Positions 1-10,767 of a stretch of 64,000 nucleotides of DNA are shown piece by piece. The DNA lies in NCBI RefSeq assembly GCF_023278565.1, contig NC_064675.1:1550001-1614000 (forward strand). The letters run 5' to 3'. The notes under the pieces are model-generated. The model saw only the letters and a program-made list of their open reading frames with translations, did not search any database and had not been told where the DNA came from. The position numbers and the translations under genes are program-made. The DNA comes from Colletotrichum lupini. Its lineage: Eukaryota > Ascomycota > Sordariomycetes > Glomerellales > Glomerellaceae. Each line of letters starts with the position of its first letter. The first letter of the stretch is position 1.

Positions 1-65
1 CACTCGCCATTCGGCCACAATTCCCGGAACATAGACTCTCTCTAGAGAATTCACGGTGCGAGAAG

Positions 66-635
66 ATGACAGAAACCCTCCTCCGCAGCGCGCTTCGGGA
101 CGCGTGGTACGGCATCTGCACCTTAGAGCAATGCGAAACCGCCATGATCAAGCTCATACGGCCTATCAATCACACTATAAGAACCTGGGAGTGCTTGGCC
201 GTTGGTCTCCTCGCCCTCGATCTCGTAATCACCCTCTACGGCCTCAGCGCTAATATCTCGGACGCCGTCATCCCCATGCCCGACGAGGTTGCCATCATCG
301 CCTTCACCGAACTTCTAGTCCTCATTCAGCTCATGCAGATACTTCTCCCAGTGTATCCTGCGGAAGAGTTCGAGATGTTCGCCATTCCGCAGCAGCTGAG
401 AGACAAGACCGTTTGCAAATGGGTGAGCGGCGTTTTTGGTCTGCAGGAGGCTGAGCTTCATGAGAGTCGCCGCCACATGAATGAGAATGGACTCAAGGTC
501 TTTGGCGTCTTTCTCATCCCTATTGTAGCCGCTGTTGTATGGAAGTGGAGGAGGGTTCGTCGTCGTCAGAGGGAGTTGGTGAGAGATGAGCAAGCGGCGC
601 TTGTGGCTCAGGCCTTTCGCATGCGGGTCGCTTGA
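66..635 (+). CDS. Small predicted membrane protein, unrecognised, possibly 5'-partial
   Basis: A single open frame of 189 codons starts at ATG 66 and ends at TGA 633-635. I do not recognise the family. Three hydrophobic stretches are visible, at about residues 45-62, 78-97 and 145-161. The last is followed by a strongly basic stretch (WKWRRVRRRQRE), consistent with a cytosolic tail by the positive-inside rule. The frame stays open upstream of ATG 66 to the window edge with no stop, so the true start or an upstream exon may lie outside the window. Composition is coding-like and there is no obvious intron. No function is assigned. Confidence 0.5.
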   Translation: MTETLLRSALRDAWYGICTLEQCETAMIKLIRPINHTIRTWECLAVGLLALDLVITLYGLSANISDAVIPMPDEVAIIAFTELLVLIQLMQILLPVYPAEEFEMFAIPQQLRDKTVCKWVSGVFGLQEAELHESRRHMNENGLKVFGVFLIPIVAAVVWKWRRVRRRQRELVRDEQAALVAQAFRMRVA

Positions 636-1514
636 GGAAGGCATAATTGAGGACATAGCCTACCAAAAATTGGCTTTCATGTTTACAGGTTGCGGGTGGA
701 TATTGGTCTGTGTACTGGAAATACAACGAAACAGCTTTGAGCGTATGAATAAGTGTTCCATTCATCATCAACAAGGCTCTATGTCGCGTCAGTCCCAAAG
801 GACTTGACATTGCCAACCAACTCTGTAGGTTGAAAAGAAAAATTTGCTTTGCAAGACTTGAAGTGCATTATGATGAAATTGAGCAGCAAAGGAAATGATG
901 TTTGGTCTTGTTCATCTCGTTTGCCTTTTCCGTGTTTACTGGTCTCTCAGACACAACGAATTGTCATGATAAAATACCTGAGTAGAATGTTCAGTCGATC
1001 TCAAAATCACAATCTCATCATATAAGTGTCACATACTCCAACAACACTCGACTTGCCATTCCCTACATAATCGGTCAGGCAATCAACACCAAACAACAGC
1101 AGTCACCTAGGGACTTTGAGCCCTCGAAGCTCTTCTTACCAGAAGAAACAGTCAGACTACATTTGCTCTGGCCTGCCGTCCCGCTCCTTCCAAAGGTGAA
1201 GGCTGGCACCTTCCAAAATTGGGACAACAATCTGAACTTCACCCTCAAACTTCACCTTCGGCCTCTTTGAAGTGGATCACCACCCACTCATCTTATTCAT
1301 CTATCAATCCAGTGAATATTCACGCGCGCCTTCCTTTTGACGGCCTTCTTCCCTCGATAAAATCCTTCCTCTCACTTCCCTCTCAGGAACTCTCTTCCTC
1401 TCACAAACAATCAACCCAGTCCTTCGCGACAAAGGAAATCCTACCTGCGCTATTTCTTCTTTAATCACACAAACCCTTTCACACACCAAGCAACACGCAA
1501 CCAAGATACTCGGA
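636..1514. other. Intergenic region / leader of the glycosyltransferase gene
   Basis: I see no supported gene here. The second half (about 1200-1510) is rich in C and T on the plus strand (cttccctc, ctctcttcctctc), as is common in fungal promoters and 5' untranslated leaders. It directly precedes the glycosyltransferase start at 1515. The short open frames are low-complexity and look non-coding. Confidence 0.5.
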
Positions 1515-3001
1515 ATGTCTGAATACATTCTTGGTGCCATGTGGTAAGTCTTTCCTTTCTCTCTCGTTCACATTGAAAATTAGAATGACAGGCTGACTTG
1601 TTTTTCCACAGGGCCTGGTATGCCTACGATGAGGTTCTGACCAAGAAGCTCATGCAGAAGGCCAAGCCCATTCCCCTTCCCCAGGAGCCCAGCTTCAAGA
1701 CCACTGATGTCAGCATCATCGTCGCTACTATCAATACTCCCAACACGTTCACCGACTGCCTTCGTCTGTGGCTTGCCAATAAGCCCAAGGAGATCATTAT
1801 TGTCACCATTGACCGTGACCTCCAGCGTGTCCATGACTTGGTCAAGCCCGTCATCATTGAGGGCGATGATCGCATCAGCGTTATGACTGCCGAGTACGCC
1901 AGCAAGCGTTATCAGATGGTCGTTGGCATCAAGGAGGCCCAGGGCAAGATTCTTGCCCTCGTCGACGATGATGCCTTCTGGGGCACTCTGGAGACGCTGC
2001 CCTACCTCTTGGCTGGTTTTGAGGACCCCAAGGTTGGCGGTGTCACTGGCAAGCAGAGGTATGTGAAACTCTTGTCTTTCCCTCTGTTCTTTCCTTTGAA
2101 AGAGTTAATTCTTCTCGCGGCGTTGTGCTGACTTTCACAGCGCTCTCATCAGCTCTGACCGCCGCAACCCGGCCGTCATCACTCCCTGGGAGGTTGCCTC
2201 CCTCCGCTCTCTCGACAACCAGAACAATATCCAGGCCGTTCGCTCCGCTGCTGATGGCGGCTGCTGGTGCATGGTCGGTCGCACCATGATGGTCCGCACC
2301 GATATTGCCCAGGACCCTCGCTTCATGGAGGCCATCACTAATGATAGATGGAATGGACAGCTAATGAACACTGGCGACGATGTCTTCCTCACTCGCTGGC
2401 TCCAGACCGAGGGCTGGGACATTGCTGTTCAGAATGCCCCCCAGGCTGAGATTACCACCCTCGTTATGCGTGACTCCGGTCTGCTGTACCAGATGATCCG
2501 CTGGCAGCGCAACGCCATCCAGTCCTTCCTCACGACTGTGATCTACCAGCCTGGCATCCGCAAGATCAAGCAGTAAGTTGACGCTACCTTGACTTCCTTC
2601 CCATGCTCTCTTCAAGATGAGGCTTCAAAAAGCTAACAATCAAATAGGAAGCACCCCTACATGGCTCGCAAGATCATTGAGCGTCTTCTTCGCCCTGTCA
2701 TCGCCTGGGTTCATATCATCGCCTTCTTGATGTGCCTTGCCAAGAAGTCTCCCATTGCGTAGGTTCTTCTCCCTCTGACCTATTCTGATAGACTATGACT
2801 GACCTTGTCTCTGACAGCTACTTCGTTGCGGGCTACTACATCTGGGGCTGGTTCCGCACCTACAACGCCTTTGCGCGTCGCTTCCCCTTCACTTCTCGCC
2901 AGATGTGGGCCTGCTTCCTCCTGGACAACGCTCATCCCATTCTCGACGTCTACGCTTGGCTCACTCTGAGCACCGAGGCCTGGGGCACCCGTGACACCTG
3001 A
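1515..3001 (+). CDS. GT2: Family-2 glycosyltransferase (polysaccharide / hyaluronan synthase-like, fungal GT2/Cps1 type)
   Basis: Five exons were rebuilt: 1515-1543, 1612-2058, 2141-2572, 2648-2758 and 2818-3001 (400 residues). All introns have GT..AG ends and the frame is kept. It is a processive inverting glycosyltransferase expected at the plasma membrane, with UDP-sugar as donor. Visible motifs are the nucleotide-binding start TDVSIIVATINTP, the DDD metal site (residues 128-130), a GDD motif with the catalytic-base region (237-239, NTGDDVFLTRW), and QMIRW (276-280), equivalent to the QxxRW signature of chitin, cellulose and hyaluronan synthases. Hydrophobic segments near the C-terminus (exons 4-5) look like membrane spans. 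Fungal GT2 proteins of this type are known to be needed for hyphal growth on solid surfaces and for plant infection; that is family knowledge. The polymer made is not known from sequence. Confidence 0.93.
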
Positions 3002-4374
3002 ACGAAGGCAAATTAGCCACGACGAGGATCGTAGTTGCTGAGGCGATAGCGAAACATTTCATGGCTACAAGACTTCTTTCAACCCTAAGGCTAGGGGACA
3101 CTTTCTTGACAATTGGGGTTTCGGGGTTAAAAAGATAGGTCTCTCACGAGAAACACTGGAGCTCGAGACAAAGGCCATCCATAGACCGGTAGACAAAACG
3201 CTTTCGGCGACAATACATACAGACGCTGCGAGCAGAATGCATGGTGCAGGGTCGACATCATGGTGAATAATGTAGGCATAGGTATCTGCAAAAGACGGTA
3301 TGATCCTTACATAGATTGCATCGATCGTGTTGACATGTAACATTACCCACCGAGTGATACTCAAAGTACGCAACATACAGCGCAGAAAAGAAGACTCCGC
3401 GTCACATCGATCGGTTTCCTTGACTCCACAACGAGTCCTATGAGGGTAGCAGGTCTGTCGGCATTGCAGGTCTCTCTCAGTTGTCATGTAACTAGTATAG
3501 AGCTCATCCTAGTATCTGGTGTGTTCCTAGGATCTTGGGCAAGTCCAAGAATAGAATAGAGTTTACCACTACCGTTCGAGAAGCCATATGGTTCTGGATC
3601 AGCCCTATACGCGGAGATATCTGAAACTTATCTCGCCGTCTTTGTCAGCTGCGAAAGCACTTTTACCGCACGCGAAGCCAAACCTTATTGCTGACCGTGG
3701 ACCTACGATGGGTCAACGGTCCATACCTGATTTTCGATTAGATATGTTCAATCGAATATCCGGGAGTTTTCCCACCATTTTGTGTTTGGAGCTTAACCAG
3801 GAGCATGACCACGTTATGCAGTGATTTCATCAACCTCATTGACAGCACGACTTTACTGTATTGTTACCATCGGGGGCGGCTGTCAATGTCTAATGCTTTG
3901 GTGCAAAGAGTCAGGGACCCCGGCCTTTCTGACACTGCTGCATGAAAACCTGCGCGCTCACGGGACTCAGCTGATCGAACCCAGCCACTTGGTACATCAG
4001 CCTTACTGGGGGCTGAAACGCGGAGTCTGGCGGTTCTTATGAATAGGAAGAACATGCTATCGATTAGTTTGCAGTTCATACTCGCTTGTGCCTTGAAACT
4101 CAGCTCCACCGTCCTGGCGAGCTTTCATCTAGGCGAGTCGCATTGTGTGGGACTTTGGCTTCGTCCTTATACGCGTACGCCGGCGATACCGACAAGACGA
4201 TAACTTCGGTAAACTCGGCTTGGTCCTGCAAATTTCGAATTGCTGGCCTTTGTGACAGTATAAAAGCATGGACTCATTCATCTAGGACTTGATTTTGGAA
4301 GTACAACCACCAGTGTCAAATAACTAAACTCTCTACTATAGCAAGTCTTTACACCATTTTCTCCATCAGCCACA
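3002..4374. other. Intergenic region
   Basis: This stretch holds the 3' end of the glycosyltransferase gene and the promoter of the small cysteine-rich peptide gene. Open frames on both strands are short, lack recognisable motifs and have no convincing splice context. A TATA-like box lies near its end and is listed separately. Confidence 0.5.
4259..4265 (+). promoter_or_regulatory. TATA-like box upstream of the cysteine-rich peptide gene
   Basis: TATAAAA lies 110 bases before the ATG at 4375. The spacing suits a short 5' leader, and the intervening bases are free of ATG except for one at 4269. This is a sequence match only. Confidence 0.5.
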
Positions 4375-4607
4375 ATGCAGTTCAAACAAAGCGCACTTGT
4401 CATTCTAGCGGGACTTCTCTCCCTCACGTGTAAGTTGAAGCCACACCTTGCGTTACCATGGACTTGGACGGACCGTTGCTGACATGTTGCTCCTCAAAAG
4501 TCGCTTGCGATGACGCACAAGGAAACAAGGGAGTGTGCAAACCACCCAACTTTTGTTGCGCAGCGGATGGCTTCCAGTGTGTTTTCAGGGAGGAATGCAA
4601 GAGCTAG
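4375..4607 (+). CDS. Small secreted six-cysteine peptide with cystine-knot-like spacing (candidate effector or antimicrobial)
   Basis: Two exons, 4375-4429 and 4501-4607, are joined across a 71-base GT..AG intron (donor GTAAGT). They encode 53 residues. Residues 1-20 form a classical signal peptide: a charged start, a hydrophobic core ILAGLLSL and a small residue (Ala20) at the likely cleavage site. The mature 33 residues contain six cysteines (C21, C31, C37, C38, C45, C51) spaced C-x9-C-x5-CC-x6-C-x5-C. The order C..C..CC..C..C is the framework of inhibitor-cystine-knot (knottin) peptides. The intron lies exactly between the signal peptide and the mature part. It is expected to be secreted and disulfide-bonded. 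The fungal effector Avr9 is a known cystine-knot peptide, but I claim no homology. The ceramidase gene converges on it 256 bases downstream. The target is unknown. Confidence 0.8.
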
Positions 4608-4863
4608 ATGTTTTAGATCCTTTAGCAGTCATGCTCTGGGTTGAGAAGAATTATCTTTTGTTTGATTCCAATAGACTGATGTCCTGACTTTCAAACGCTG
4701 CCCTCTACACGCTAAGTTCTGTATGATGTCTATCAATATTGACACCTTTCCAGGCTGATTGGGGGATGCTTCCACCCACGGGCGTAACTCAAGCCGCATT
4801 GCATGATGGAGGATTGGTGCTGGGGTCGAAGGAAGTGATGCGGGAAGTTCGCCACGCTAGTAT

Positions 4864-5794
4864 TCACTGCGCCTTCTTCCCGGTCTCAGCCTGTTCGACT
4901 GAGGTCAGCTCCCGAATCAACCTCATGTACCAGCTCGCGCCCAGAGCGGTGAAGATGTGCCACCATCCATGTAGTTCCAACAGCCACGCGGCAGGCAATC
5001 CAAGGCTCTTCCTTGCGGCTCTCAGCTCAGCGCAGTACTCCAAGTCGATATGCCACAACGTGAACCCCACGATCAAAATGATACAAGCCTTCCAGAACTG
5101 TTTCATCAGTCTCTTCTGCTGCTCTTTCGAGTAACGACCAGTCCAGTAGACGATGAACAGCGTGCGCGGCCAGACAAATGTCAACAGCCCGGTAAAGGTC
5201 GCGACGTGGATGGCGATGTCTCCCGAGCGGACGTAGATGACGGCCATGGTGGCGATGCCGAGCCAGAGGATGGTGGTGATCGCGGCCCCCACGGCGCGCG
5301 ACTGGCGGAAGGCGTACAGGGGCTGTACGAGCGAGCCGGCGAGGACCAGCATAGAGAGGTCATCGAGGAGCTGCGTCTCCTGGTGCATGGTGCCGTGGAA
5401 AACGCCAGAGAAGATACCGACAGCGAGGAGGCCGATGGATTGGATGTCGAGGGTTCGGTACCATGGCACCGCGGCCTTGGAGTTGGCCCTGGGGTACTTC
5501 AGGGCGAGGTAGACTGTTGAAGGGTTCAGCATGATGAGCACAGGGATGGATGTGGCAGGGCTGTCATTTACTGTACGTGGCATTGGATAAGCAATTGATG
5601 AACTCTGCGATGTAGCGCGTGAAGATGTAGTCTTCTTCGCAGAAGCTGAAAAGACGTGCTACGTCAGCATGTGATCACGACGACTCGGTATCTTGGAGCC
5701 TTGCTCACTTTGCCTTGCTTGTTGGATAGCCCCAGATACCATTGCCCGCCGTTGCGTCGCTCGCGAAGCGGAGGGTCTGATGCTTGTGACTCAT
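4864..5794 (-). CDS. Alkaline ceramidase (ACER/YPC1-YDC1 family)
   Basis: Three exons were rebuilt on the minus strand: 5794-5709, 5645-5572 and 5513-4864 (269 residues, typical for the family). The first two exons are short and carry the conserved N-terminus, GIWGYPTSKANFCEEDY followed by YIAEFINCLSNA, which matches the W-G-x(n)-(W/F)-C-E-E-x-Y and YIAEF-N signatures. Membrane-embedded metal-site residues are present: Ser89 and His93 (SGVFHGT), Asp104/105 (LLDDLSM), and His235 and His239 (HGWWHIFTALG). Several hydrophobic helices fit a seven-span protein of the ER or Golgi. The enzyme hydrolyses the amide bond of (phyto/dihydro)ceramide to a long-chain base and a fatty acid. If read from the internal ATG at 5583 alone, the first 52 residues would be lost; the 58-base intron 5514-5571 explains the frame change. 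Confidence 0.93.
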
Positions 5795-7268
5795 TTCGGC
5801 GACACCTTTCCTCGTGGATTGTCGATCCTACTGCTGGAAGCTACGTTGGCTGTGCTGGCGGAGTAAGAAAAGCGCGTGATTTTGACGCGACTGAGATTTC
5901 CCTCGTGCTAAAAAACTATCGATTACCCAGAGTGGTAGCAGCCAATTGCGGAGCTTGAAATCGTTGCAGTTCTTTAGAGAAGATCTCAAGTTGGGTTTGG
6001 AAGCGTCAGCACGTCACAATTCCGCACTACTTTTCTTCAGTCGTTCGTCCGATCCTTCATTTAAAGCTCAGGGGAAGTTGCCAGCGATCCGAAGCGAGAA
6101 AAAAGAAATGGAGCCTTGGGAGGAATGGGAAAGTAACACGACTGCGATGTGGATCACGTAACCTGCAGAGCGCCTCACCCGATGCGCCGTTGGGTCCACT
6201 TTCTGGGGTCGGTCCGCATACCCGCGGAGACCCGGAGCCGGGGCGGGTGCGGGTCTCGGCTCCACCGTCTACTCCCCTGGAGTCAACAACATTTTCTCTT
6301 TCATTAAGGTACGTCTGACAGTTCTCTTTCAGAAGACTAGCAGCCCCGAGACAGGCCCGAGACAGGGGAAATCTCAATGGCGCCTCAGTTGGTAGTCGAG
6401 TGTGTTGAACAAAAACGAGTTCTGTGAAGGACTCCTGCGCGTGTGCGGGTTCCTAGAGTTTTCTATCGTGAGTTGATATCTTCTTCTCGCGGCTCGTTTT
6501 GAATCTGTTCTTACTTCTTTGTACTTTCAATCAAGTTTTCCGACTCCGCTTCGTGAGTGATTGAGGGTTCTTAAGTTTTTGCCCAGCATTCAACGGTTGC
6601 CACTTTCTGGTTCTGACTTCCGGTGACAGCTTACGAGTGGGCCTTCCATTCTGATGAGGGCGACTTGATATGAAGGCCTTCTTCAATGTCAGGCTACGGT
6701 ACTACCATATATGCGGAATGCATCGCGGGCCTGGAAAAGAGCATGGGTAATCAGGGTCGATCAGCCGCTTCTGGTCCTCCTAAGGCACCCAGAGTTTTGG
6801 GTGTGTGACAGTGTCCGCTCCAACTTCACCTTCTTAGTAGGTTCCCTCTCAGTTCCTTCCCCATAAGAGCCGAACCTTCACGCACCTACCTAAGACACTT
6901 TGAGAAGAGAGATACCTTAGGTAAGATACCTAGCTAAGGTACCTAGCTAGCTTCCCTGACAACTACGAATTGTACCTCTCGCCTTCCTTACTTAGCTACT
7001 TAAGGTAGGTATCTAGGTAGGTAAGGTACCTCAAGATGTTACCTACCTCCTGCCGCTTGGCGACTTTTACCCCTTGGCCAATCACTCCTTTTACTCCTTC
7101 CCAACGAAAGGATCGAACTTTCTCACGCCCTTCTGGCCTTCGCCGCGTGAGGCAAACCTGCAAGCTTTGCCACTCCCTCACATGCCCAGAGGTTTTCGCC
7201 CTCGTCAACGGTCTCGTACCAGCAATCATACGGCATAAGTTGACCTTCGGAACTACGCTGCGTATATC
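5795..7268. other. Intergenic region
   Basis: This is the upstream region of the ceramidase (minus strand) and of the first F-box gene (plus strand), so it contains two divergent promoters. I see no coding frame with a recognisable motif. Near 6885-7050 it contains a cluster of short TACCTAGG-type repeats, listed separately. Confidence 0.5.
6885..7050. repeat. Cluster of short TACCTAGGTA-like palindromic repeats
   Basis: At least eight copies of overlapping words such as taccttaggta, gatacctag, aaggtacctag, ggtaggtatctaggtagg and acctacct occur within about 165 bases. They are present in both orientations because the unit is nearly palindromic. The unit is low-complexity and is not flanked by duplications. 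It may be a diffuse promoter repeat; no function is shown. Confidence 0.6.
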
Positions 7269-8556
7269 ATGAGGATTACCAACTTACCATGCGAGATTGT
7301 CGTGGAAATTCTTGGCCAGCTCGACAAGATACAGGACCTTAAAGCTCCTCTGCTGTCTTGTCGGTTGTTCTACAATGCATACACGCAACGGCCTCGTCTC
7401 GCCCAGCAAATCGTTCGGAAACAGATACCCACGCAGCTGCTACCATATGCAGTCGCATTGATCTATGCACCGCGAACTCGTAAATTTGCACTTACGTTCA
7501 ATGCCCTCAACTTGACACCTGAGGATGCAGATACGTTGATCTTCAGCTCCACATTTGAAGGCGCTGTTGCATCGACAAGATGTTTCCAGACATTCTCGCT
7601 TCCTCACCTGTTGGCTATGGAAGCAGCCCACGAGCTCATTGCCGAATTCGCATCCCATTTTGCCGAAAAAGCCTGGACCGCCGTCTCGGACACATTGAAC
7701 GACACGACGTCCACGAAGTCGATGCCGAGTCACCTGGATCTATCCCAGAAAGAGTGGCTCCGCTTCTGCCGGTGCTTTTATCGAGTGGAGCTTTATCATG
7801 GCCTCTTCACCATGTACGGTTCTGACGAAGCTAGGAATGTCCATATGACTCAAGGGGATGTGTCATTAGAGTCAGGAGTTCGGTTCAAGAACAGAGGCCG
7901 ATTGAACCTTGAAACATGCATGCTGGCTGATCTTGCACTCTGGGAGGTCGAGCAGCTAGGTGCAGCGATGGAGTATCTGAGCGATCGATTCGTGGCAGCT
8001 GCAGCAGGAGCTTTAGCCAACGAAGTTATCGAGCATCGGTACATCAACACAGGCAAGCCTGAATTATATACATTGCTTGTTCCAAAGCTGACTGTCAATC
8101 AGGTGAATGGGTGAGGGTCTACGCATCTTGCTTTGGTTACCCCTTGTTTCTTACGCTCTACTGATGCTCGAATAGCTTTGCAGAGGCTTGGTATACCTTC
8201 GAAGTCTCGAAAAGAAGTCATACGTTGAGAAGAGTGATCTCCTATACAGCAAACCACGTATGTTCCTATCTTATTTGTACCTGGAACTCCGGCTGCTGCA
8301 TAATGTTCATAAGAGCGAGGCTCGGCATAACACCAAGCTGGATGCATCATGGCAAGAGCCGAACTTATCGGACATCGACGGTGATGAAGGACCTCGAAAG
8401 GCGCTAGACTGTATCGCGCCTCATCATGTGATGGAAATCGGATTGGAAGGCCTCAGGGAGCGGGCATACGTGTTTTGGGACCAAGAACGCTTGGAAAAGT
8501 ACGACTTTTTCTCAGTAATCTCATCCAGCACCCCTTTCCGCGGCGTCAACAGCTGA
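7269..8556 (+). CDS. F-box-like protein
   Basis: Three exons were rebuilt: 7269-8110, 8176-8257 and 8314-8556 (388 residues). Residues 3-45 look like an F-box (ITNLPCEIVVEILGQLDKIQ, then a leucine/cysteine-rich helix ending in a DLKAPLLSCRLFYN motif), the part that would bind Skp1 in an SCF ubiquitin ligase. The rest is a fungal-specific substrate or scaffold region with no repeats I recognise. Exon 2 encodes FAEAWYTFEVSKRSHTLRRV, and exon 3 ends with RAYVFWDQERLEKYDFF, a tail typical of such fungal proteins. The second intron (8258-8313) has a good donor (GTATGT) but an ordinary AAG acceptor, so that junction is less certain. The target is unknown. Confidence 0.75.
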
Positions 8557-9687
8557 GCCCTTTTGGGATGATGAATACAAATCAGTCTGGTGTTCAACTG
8601 GCATGACAGAATGCAGATGTGAGCCATGGGTGCGGGGGAATGTGGAGTAAAGAGGATGATCCAAGGATTGCATTGCTTAATAACTTGTCGGGCACAGCTG
8701 AATAGTCGACAGCACTGTCTTAAATAATCTCGGTAGCCTCAGACTTCGCTCATAGGTCCGGGGGAAGAATAAGAAGAAACGCACATTCAAGTACTCCTAC
8801 GATATTCACAGTGTTTTTCGCCTTCCAACTTGACGATAGAAACGTGAATCTTGGGGCTCGAGGCTGGAGGGGCGAGGTTTCACTCAAAGTCACTCGCAAT
8901 ATAGCGACCCAGATAGGAGTAGTGGAGCACCTGTTAGGAATCGAAGGGCCTAGCAAGGCTGTGATCTGGGATGGAAGCTGGCAAAGTTATGTAAAAAGTC
9001 GGGTACTGTATCATCTCTGGTAGTCTTAAAGGAGGAGGAAGTTCAACTCAGTCATCAATGGAATATGGAATTACCTGCCACAGAAATGCCTCCTCCTTGA
9101 AGACATTGTGCATCCTCATACTATTTTTTGTAGCCATGATGTAATCCCCACGGCGAGACGTGGCATTAAACCATGTTCGTCGCCATTTCAATCTGTTCTG
9201 GTCATTAAGCTTCCGACTTTTGTCATGAAAGACAAGTCCGAGGTATTGCGATTTCGTATTTTTCGGTACTTATTCAGATGTGTCAAACGGATAACATGGC
9301 CCTTTTGCGCGCAGGCTTATCTTGACTCGCCTAATGTTCATGAATCGAGATTGCCTCAAGAACAACAAAGAATATTTCCGCCTGAGTGGTACGCTAGCTT
9401 GGTGAGATGGGTTAGTCCCAAGACTAACGTACTCCAACGCAGCATCACATGCATCATCATATGTAGTCGATAAGGCTTAGTCATCATCTCCAATCGATTT
9501 ACACGGTTCTTCTTACCCGCGGCGACGAGGGGAGGCTCGAGAGCGACAACCCCGCGCGAGCCGGCAAGTTAGCCAAGCGCGGGTGTTCTCCTCATCTTCT
9601 TCATACCCGTCTAGCGTGCATTTCTTCACCAGTTCATCCCGAGCTTTTTGTGAAGAAAGAGAAAAGAAGAAGAAAAGGGAAGCCACC
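8557..9687. other. Intergenic region
   Basis: No gene is recognised. The open frames at 8811-9023 and 9108-9473 have no motifs and no coding-like bias. The last 100 bases before 9688 are purine-rich (gagaaaagaagaagaaaaggg) and probably form the 5' leader of the next gene. Confidence 0.45.
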
Positions 9688-10767
9688 ATGTCAGAAAACC
9701 AGCCGTTCCTCCGTGCCGTGGAGACGGTCCTCGCCATCCCGGAGCTCCTGGAGTCCATATTAGTGCAAGTCGACATGAGGACGCTGCTGGTCTCAGCGTC
9801 GCGGGTGAACAGGACATGGAAGGCCTTCATGGATGGATCACCAGCCGTCCAGCAGGCGTTGTTCTTCAAGCCAGTCCCTATGGATATCTCACGGGCTGTG
9901 ATCCACGGCCTCGAGGACGGTGTGTTCCCGAGCATACCGGAGCAAGGCGCCATGCCATCCCACACGACCGGTGACCGCTTAATCAACCCCCTCCTAGCAG
10001 AGAAATTTGACAAATGCTTCTTCGACTTTGGACCGACGTACTCGTGCCAGCGCCGGGCCAACTCCTTTTACGAGCTCCCCTGGTCCAAAACCCCGGAACC
10101 GATCCAGACGGTCCAAGAATACTGGGGCGGCTGGAGCCAGGTCAAGCCGGCCGAGCTCGACGAAGAGGCAGCACGATATCAAGACGAAGCTAGGAGGCGG
10201 TTCACGCGCCGCGGCGCAAGTTGGCGCCGCATGCTCGTCTCGCAGCCGCCGCCGTCGTCGTTGGGATACATGCGCTTCGACGTCTGCAGCCTCGCGCTGG
10301 AAGAGCAAAAGGTCGCGGGTTCCCTGATCCAGCAGCCGGTGCCCCCCTCAGCATCTCCCTTCAATGCTGCGGGATCAGAACAAGCACCATGCACCGGTGT
10401 GCGAATGGGAGAGCTCTACGACATCGTTCAGCACGCGGCGGGACACCACGGGCGGCACTCACTCTGGTTCAGGGTCCTCTGGGGCAAGCCGACGACGCAC
10501 TTTGCCTTTTCGCACGTCAAGGATGTGTTTGAGAGGTTGATGGCGCGGACGAGCGTCGTCGTGGAGTTGATGCACGCAGACGATACGTCTCTCCCGAATC
10601 ACCCGCAGGACCCGTCGGATGTGGGCGTTTTTGATGCTGCTTTCCGGTGCGAGGAGCATCGCGAGGTAAAGTTTGAGATGGAGCATACGTGGGGGGAGGC
10701 TGTGGAGTTTCCTCACTTTCATCCGCGGTATGTTGTTTGGCATTGGAAGTTGATGGAGGTTGAATAG
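9688..10767 (+). CDS. F-box domain protein
   Basis: Single exon, 359 residues. I chose ATG 9688 although the frame is open from 9583, because it has an excellent context (GCCACCATGTC) and because the extra upstream residues are a low-complexity Ser/Lys/Glu stretch. An F-box is visible at about residues 12-48: VETVLAIPELLESILVQVDM, followed by RTLLVSASRVNRTWKAFM, with the usual LP-like start, E-LL-xx-IL and the conserved W-K. The C-terminal half contains conserved-looking blocks (LWFRVLWGKPTTHFAFS; FHPRYVVWHWKLMEVE). It belongs to a large fungal class of short F-box proteins with unknown substrates. It is not visibly similar to the F-box protein 1.1 kb upstream outside the F-box. Confidence 0.8.
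   Translation: MSENQPFLRAVETVLAIPELLESILVQVDMRTLLVSASRVNRTWKAFMDGSPAVQQALFFKPVPMDISRAVIHGLEDGVFPSIPEQGAMPSHTTGDRLINPLLAEKFDKCFFDFGPTYSCQRRANSFYELPWSKTPEPIQTVQEYWGGWSQVKPAELDEEAARYQDEARRRFTRRGASWRRMLVSQPPPSSLGYMRFDVCSLALEEQKVAGSLIQQPVPPSASPFNAAGSEQAPCTGVRMGELYDIVQHAAGHHGRHSLWFRVLWGKPTTHFAFSHVKDVFERLMARTSVVVELMHADDTSLPNHPQDPSDVGVFDAAFRCEEHREVKFEMEHTWGEAVEFPHFHPRYVVWHWKLMEVE

Noticed and set aside
3065..3487. Open frame of 140 codons on the minus strand downstream of the glycosyltransferase
   Set aside because: No motif, no coding-like composition, and it lies in the probable 3' region of the glycosyltransferase gene.
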